From the NCBI RefSeq assembly GCF_025118155.1, contig NW_026251392.1:744001-808000 (forward strand): a stretch of DNA of 64,000 bases, in the 5' to 3' direction. Under the pieces are notes generated by a model, which worked only from the letters and a program-made list of their open reading frames with translations, did no database searches and was not told the DNA's origin. Origin of the DNA: Cokeromyces recurvatus. Taxonomy: Eukaryota; Mucoromycota; Mucoromycetes; Mucorales; Mucoraceae. The first letter of the stretch is position 1; each line of letters starts with the position of its first letter. Of this stretch, positions 58,881 through 64,000 are shown one piece after another. A program made the translations under genes and the position numbers.

Positions 58881-61406
58881 TTTAAAAAAAAATAATAATA
58901 TTAACATCAAGTAAAAAATCACGTGCAAATACATATTAAAGTGACTTACAACCAAGGAACCCACTAATAAAATACATAGAAATATGGGGCCAATAGAGTC
59001 ATCATAACGTAAATGAGGCTTAGTAGAGATACGATGACCACGCCATCTATAGAATCCAAAGCCATAAATTGAAAAAAGAAAGGCAATCCCAAAGAATACA
59101 GCACCTACAATCCTATTGATACCATCACCGAAATTCAACAAAGTTAAGGCTACAGTTAAAATAATGGTTGCAAAATGTAACCAATGGATAAAGGTACGTT
59201 CATTAGCAAAGAAGATCTTGGGTTCTATACGAGATCCACCTCCATCTCCACCTTCCTTCCCCTTCTTCTTCTTCTTCTTCTTCTTCTCGCCTTCTTCTGC
59301 ACCTTCTTCAAGGGCTCGAACGTCTTCACTAAAATAAACATTGAAACGGACTTCTTCACCCATCTTATCTTTATGATTTTTTTTATCAGTCGTGTAGGAG
59401 GATGTGTCTTTATCGCCTATTAAAAGCTCTATAGATGACGTATCATTAAACTCAGTTGTACGACGACCGTCTGAGAGATTTGTTCGATTACGAGTTATGA
59501 CTCCACCATTCATATGTATATCAGTCGAATTAAAAGTGATTGAACTATTTGGGGAGCTACCCGAGTTTGACCAGATAGGATCGGCGAAGGGGTTCCCATT
59601 CTTATTGATATCGATTACTGATACAGGTGAACTTCGGTTACTATCAAAGGGAGATAAAAAGTAATTACGGGCATTTCCAGTCGTAGAGGATCGTTTCAAG
59701 TGGGTGCCATCAGCAAAGGCAGAGGCCGAGGTGGTATCCAATTCAGTGCCACGAGGCATTTTAGTAGAACGCATAGAACGAGTAGAGAGCATACGCGTAA
59801 GGGATCCATCCCTCTTGGGTCTTTCTAAACGTTTCAAAACTGAAGATCGTTCCAGTTGTGATTCCAAGTAACCTATACGATATTTACCATCAATTAAAGG
59901 CTTTAGACTCTTGGATCTAGAGAGGCCCGAGAAATGGCCGGTGGGTTGTTTTGCATGACGAATATCCAGGTCCAATTGGTCTAACCACCAGGGCAATAAA
60001 GGTAAATGGGGTCTCCAGAAAAGGGAGGTCCCTTGCAGATACTTTGAAAAACGAGGTATCTCGTACATTAATTGAGAGCCTAACAGTCGAGTAAGCCATT
60101 GAGGGGCCTCTTGGCCGCGCTGAGTGCCTGATAATTTGACTTCGAGTACAGCAAATGGGAATCTAGATACATCAGCTGAATTCAAATGATGAAAGGGATA
60201 ATCTATTCCCATGTCGGGTCGACGCCAAAGACCTTTCCTTCGTTCCTGTAAACCATCTTCTCGTACAAAGGTCAACTCTGTATCCAAGGAAACACAAATA
60301 CGTTCGTCACCTGGTATTTGAAAGGTAGTACGATTATAAAAGACACGCATTACAGGATGAAGTTCTCTTTCGATAATTGATTTTTGAATCCCTGACGCAA
60401 TAAAGTAATTTGCCTTTATCTCTTCCTCTGAGAGACCCTTTGTTCTTAAATCTTGTGCATATTGTTGAGCTGTATAGGTACCCGAGATAAAATGATTGAC
60501 TTTATCTACATCGAGACAGACTCTGTCCTTCACGGATGCACCGTTTAACCAAGACGCATGATGTGTCTTGCGTTCAATAAAGATAGATCTTGTATCCATT
60601 TTACCATACCAACGAAATCGAATTTCTTCTGCACCTTCATCTCTTTGAAGTCGTTCCTGATAAAGATCAAAATTAGAGTTATCGAAATAAAGACTTGAAA
60701 CAGCACTATCCTCTGGTTCAACAGGCTTATTTGTATCTGGAATAAGTACAGGTAAATGGAACAAAAGAATGGCTTTTAATTCTGTAATATTATCAGGATG
60801 AACCCAGTATCGAGCCGTAGTAGGACACTCGAATTCATTATTCTGGTTTAAACTAGCAGGTATAGAAGCTGTACGTCGTTTGCCATGTAGCATACAGAGA
60901 TCGTGTAAAGCAGAAATTTTGACAAGCAAGACATCAAAACGCTGTCTATCAAATGATTTTGAGCGAATCATATCAAGAAATAGAGGCTGAGCATTATATT
61001 TTGTGTATTCATCGTGCTTTTTAACTAATTTTTGCAAAGCCAAAAAATTATAACGAGTAAATTTAGAAAGGTCGTTCAAGTCCATGAGAATTTCAATTAA
61101 GGTATCATCAGTTGTATCATACAGGTTTTGAGGAACAGGAAAAGGTATATCTTTATTTTGTTGACTTCTTAATGTTCTTTCACAGTAAGCTATACGAGAT
61201 TCAATCTCTTTCTGTTTTCGATTAATAAATATGTCTACTTTATCCACTTCTAAACGTAAAGCTGCTGCAAAGTCTTTTTCATCATTGTTGTTCCATTTGT
61301 GTTCTTCTTGTCTTTTCTTTATATCTTGTTTAATATCATTATAAGCTACATATTCTAATCTCCAAGGTTCATATATATTCTCTTGTAATTCTTGTTCAAA
61401 TTTCAT
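58558..61406 (-). CDS. VTC subunit (SPX-VTC-TM), paralogue B
   Basis: Two exons (61406-58950, 58842-58558) give 913 residues in frame. The SPX domain starts MKFEQELQENIYEPWRLEYV. The VTC domain keeps the basic tunnel residues of catalytic Vtc4 (EIRFRWYG, IERKTHHASW, FAVLEVKLSG), unlike paralogue A. A long, Ser/Arg-rich linker and a Lys/Gly-rich block precede three membrane helices. The second exon is supported because its start LNFALRF matches the C-terminus of paralogue A (VNFYLRF). It then adds about 80 residues of Thr/Ala and Asp/Ile repeats. The start is the ATG beginning the SPX; an upstream frame of hydrophobic repeats was rejected. Probable polyphosphate polymerase subunit; the linker length is closer to Vtc2/3. 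Confidence 0.92.
58843..58949 (-). other. VTC-B intron with a pure A tract before the acceptor
   Basis: The intron opens with GTAAGT and ends in about 36 consecutive A residues directly before the AG (coding strand), with no adjacent polypyrimidine tract. If unspliced, translation would end in a Lys run and stop. Confidence 0.6.
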
Positions 61407-61679
61407 CCTATTAATAATAATAATAATAATACAATCAAACAACAACAACAGCAAAAAAAAAAAAAAATAATAATAAAAACTAATAAAAAGAAAAAAAAAA
61501 GGTTTTTTTTTTTTATAATTAATCTCCTACAAAAGATAATTACCAGGAGAATAAAAAAAAAAAAATAAATATCTGAGTTTACTCTCCTCCGCCTTTTTTC
61601 CAAACTTGTAAGATATTCAAGAGATTCAATTTTATAAATAGTAGACCATTTTAATACTATTAATAGGTCTCGAAAATAA

Positions 61680-61720
<41 letters not shown>

Positions 61721-62229
61721 ATAATATAACTTAGTTGTTTCAAATAATTACTGAAAAAAAAAAGAAACTCCATCTTTTAATATATGACGAATGGAATTAA
61801 TAAAGCAATGATGGTTAATAATTTCAAATAATTTCCTTTCATATACAGAAAGGGGCTTTATTATGTACGCCATAATAGAGAAATAATTTATATTTGTCTT
61901 ACTTACTTTCTTATATGTATTGACATGATTTATGAATAGACGCATATTAATTTTTTTTTTCTTTAAAAAAAAATGACAAAATATATTCATTTATTAATTT
62001 TCGATGACTGAAACATTATATTTAAGTATGGAAATAAAGACACTATTGTCATAAAGTCTGTTGTTGTTTTAAGCCACAAGGTTACTTGTTATCATTATTA
62101 GTCTTTCTCGAATCAATTTGTACACTATTTATTATACTCTATATCTAAGCTTGTAATACGCATGAAATAATGTTAAGTTTCTTAAATTAAACATACATAA
62201 TATATCTATATCATTTGTTGCTTACATAA

Positions 62230-62274
<45 letters not shown>

Positions 62275-62335
62275 AATATTATATGTACATGTATTATAAG
62301 AATGTCAAAGTAAAAGAGAAGAAAGGTTAATATAT
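61407..62335. repeat. intergenic, VTC-B promoter; CA/TA microsatellites
   Basis: Contains a 34-nt T tract at about 61683-61716, (CA)n at about 62230-62255 followed by (TA)n. No gene seen. Confidence 0.55.
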
Positions 62336-62545
62336 TTAAGGGGGTATATCATCGTCATCATTATCAGTTATCGAAAAAATAATATTATTATTATTATAAT
62401 TTATTTTTGCATTTGTATCTATTGGCGTAATTGCATCACTACTAGCAATACTCTGTGCCAGCAGAGCTTCATTTACGTTTAATAAATTTTGAAGATATTC
62501 TGGCGAAGGAACTAGAGTATTTGCTGATGTTATCCGTTGTTGTTG

Positions 62546-62576
<31 letters not shown>

Positions 62577-62887
62577 TGAGTTAATAATAATGCTTGCTGA
62601 TTCGCATTTATTGTCAAAGAGGATTTAATAGTGTCATCCAAAACAGTTAATTCCGAAGAATCTACTTCAGCATCTGGAAGTTCTACTTGCCCTAGCCAAC
62701 TTATACCAGGACCACTATTATATATTATTGTTGTTGTTGCTATTATTTAAAAGAAGAAATATCATTACTACTGTTTATACCTCTCCTCCCATTCTTGCCC
62801 CATTTTTTGAATCACTATTTTAAGCTTTTCTCTTTGTCGTTCTAGTTCTTCTAGATTTTTATCATATTCAGTTAAAAATGTATCCAT
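62336..62887 (-). CDS. Small coiled-coil/polyQ protein (hypothetical)
   Basis: Two exons (62887-62781, 62714-62336) give 161 residues. The N-terminal 35 residues are a predicted coiled coil (MDTFLTEYDKNLEELERQRE, then KLKIVIQKMGQEWEE). A short conserved-looking piece follows (SGPGISWLGQVELPDAEVD). A polyglutamine run of 14 at about residues 93-106 is encoded by CAG/CAA repeats, then comes a Ser/Asn-rich and acidic end. Small Gln-rich coiled-coil proteins of this size often belong to kinetochore or transcription-adaptor complexes, but I cannot name a family. The gene model is supported by phase and by clean splice sites. Confidence 0.6.
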
Positions 62888-64000
62888 AAAATAATAACAG
62901 TTTTCTTGATATTCAGGAAAAAAAAAAAAGAAAGAAAGAAAGAGAGAAAGGAAAAAAGAAAAAAAAAAAGAAAAAAAGAAACGGATAAAATGTAAATAAT
63001 CAATATTTATAAAAGATTATTAGAACTACGAAGCGTGATCCATTTCTTTAATTTAGCATTAATCATGACCTTTGATGTTGGAAAGAATTGAATGCAATGA
63101 CTTGAGTGATGTTGTTGAGTCATGAGTGCCATTCAACGATACCATCATTTCAAATAATATATTTTTTTTTGTAACAGACGATAAACTATTATCTTGAACT
63201 ATATTGTCCTTTAACATTTAATAGAGCTGATCAATACGTGGGAATAAAATCATGGGATTTACAAAGTTAACAATCAAGTCCTCAAGCTCATTTTTTGAAT
63301 TCAAAGGAATACATTAGTGTGAATTTAAAGCCAATATTATTACTTTAAGGAAGTTTGTCCAGTTGTTGCCTCCAATCGTTAAAACAGAGTTGAATAGACT
63401 TACTTCCTAGCAATTAGTGGAAAATAATAAAAAAAAAAAGTTAAAACGACCAACAAAACTGTTAGTTCATTATGAAAAGAAAGATCAAAGTTTTAATTAA
63501 TATCCTTTAATTTTTTTGTCACTATTTTCATATAAAAGATATATATTAGCCTTAATAAGATAACCATCAGCATTAAACGATGACAATCTCGAATGCTAAA
63601 ATACATAAAACACAGACTATGACTAATTTTTTTTTTCACCACCCATAAAGAAATGACTTCATTACTACTGACTATAGTAGCATTTGGTTAGAAAGAAATG
63701 AATTTAGTTAATTTCATAATATAAAAAGTAAAGTTGTTGGCGGAACTGTTAGAAGACTTTTCCTTAAATAAAATAGTGTTTTATTATAAAGATCAGGTTT
63801 GATATAATGAATAATGGGAAAGAGAATCTATCATTCCTGGAAGGTTCCCAAAGGATATTTCTGTTCTATAGTATTCATAAAGGAAATCATTATAAACAGC
63901 AAGGTGAATAAATGGTTCTTCTTTGATGGGTACCTTGACTCATATTTCTCCTTTATTAAGGACAGCTTTTGTAAGCTATAGAGGCATCACCAATAATTAA
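62888..64000. other. window end, no gene seen
   Basis: AT-rich DNA with an A/G-rich tract at about 62921-62983 upstream of the polyQ gene. No open frame of note to the end of the window. Confidence 0.45.

Noticed and set aside
61406..61603. Hydrophobic extension upstream of the VTC-B start and an overlapping Phe/Leu-rich frame
   Set aside because: Encoded by TAA/ATT and T runs; the SPX family starts at MKFEQEL, so the extension is 5' untranslated sequence.

Overview
The window reads as nuclear DNA of an early-diverging filamentous fungus, most likely Mucoromycota (Mucorales-like). The base composition is very AT-rich, and introns are short (about 55-110 bp) with GTAAGT/GTATGT donors and TAG acceptors. 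There is an intron-containing tRNA-Tyr, fungal VTC, Osh3-like and Nvj2-like genes, an MMADHC (cobalamin trafficking) gene of the kind kept in some basal fungi, and remnants of a Tc1/IS630-type transposon and a LINE. All exon models were built by hand from reading frame, splice sites and protein resemblance; nothing was searched against a database.

Layout. 0.3-5 kb: an M13 (neprilysin-type) metallopeptidase with one apparent frameshift, then MMADHC on the minus strand, then a LINE 3' remnant. 5.6-6.4 kb: decayed transposase. 7.3-14 kb, all minus strand: an F-box-like protein, a small SCP2 sterol-carrier protein and the splicing factor SF3A1. 15-21.3 kb: two convergent lipid-transfer genes, a PH-SMP protein (Nvj2/TEX2-like, plus) and a GOLD-PH-FFAT-ORD oxysterol-binding protein (Osh3-like, minus). 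21.4-26.2 kb: gene-poor, with a decayed LINE reverse transcriptase. 26.2-30.7 kb: two tandem penta-EF-hand genes. 33.0 kb: tRNA-Tyr. 34.7-40.9 kb: ankyrin protein, ribosomal proteins eL43 and uL29, and an HMG-box protein. 42-45 kb: small unrecognised genes. 46-52 kb: HSP90, a GH18 chitinase and a Bax-inhibitor-like membrane protein. 52.8-61.4 kb: two tandem VTC (polyphosphate polymerase complex) paralogues, the first with an apparent frameshift in its SPX domain. 62.3 kb: a small polyQ protein.

How the genes relate. There are no operons, but three themes recur. Neighbouring genes act in lipid transfer at membrane contacts (SMP, ORP, SCP2). Two gene families have local tandem duplicates (PEF and VTC). 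Two otherwise well-preserved genes each lack exactly one A in a short A run, which points either to consensus error or to recent inactivation. Long uninterrupted A/T homopolymers (about 30-40 nt) occur roughly every 5 kb.

I found nothing that clearly qualifies as a new molecular system. The most useful leads are the B12-trafficking gene in a fungus, the tandem VTC pair with diverged active-site residues and an unusual repeat-coded tail, the LINE 3' ends abutting two gene starts, and several orphan exon-like segments in the intergenic DNA.
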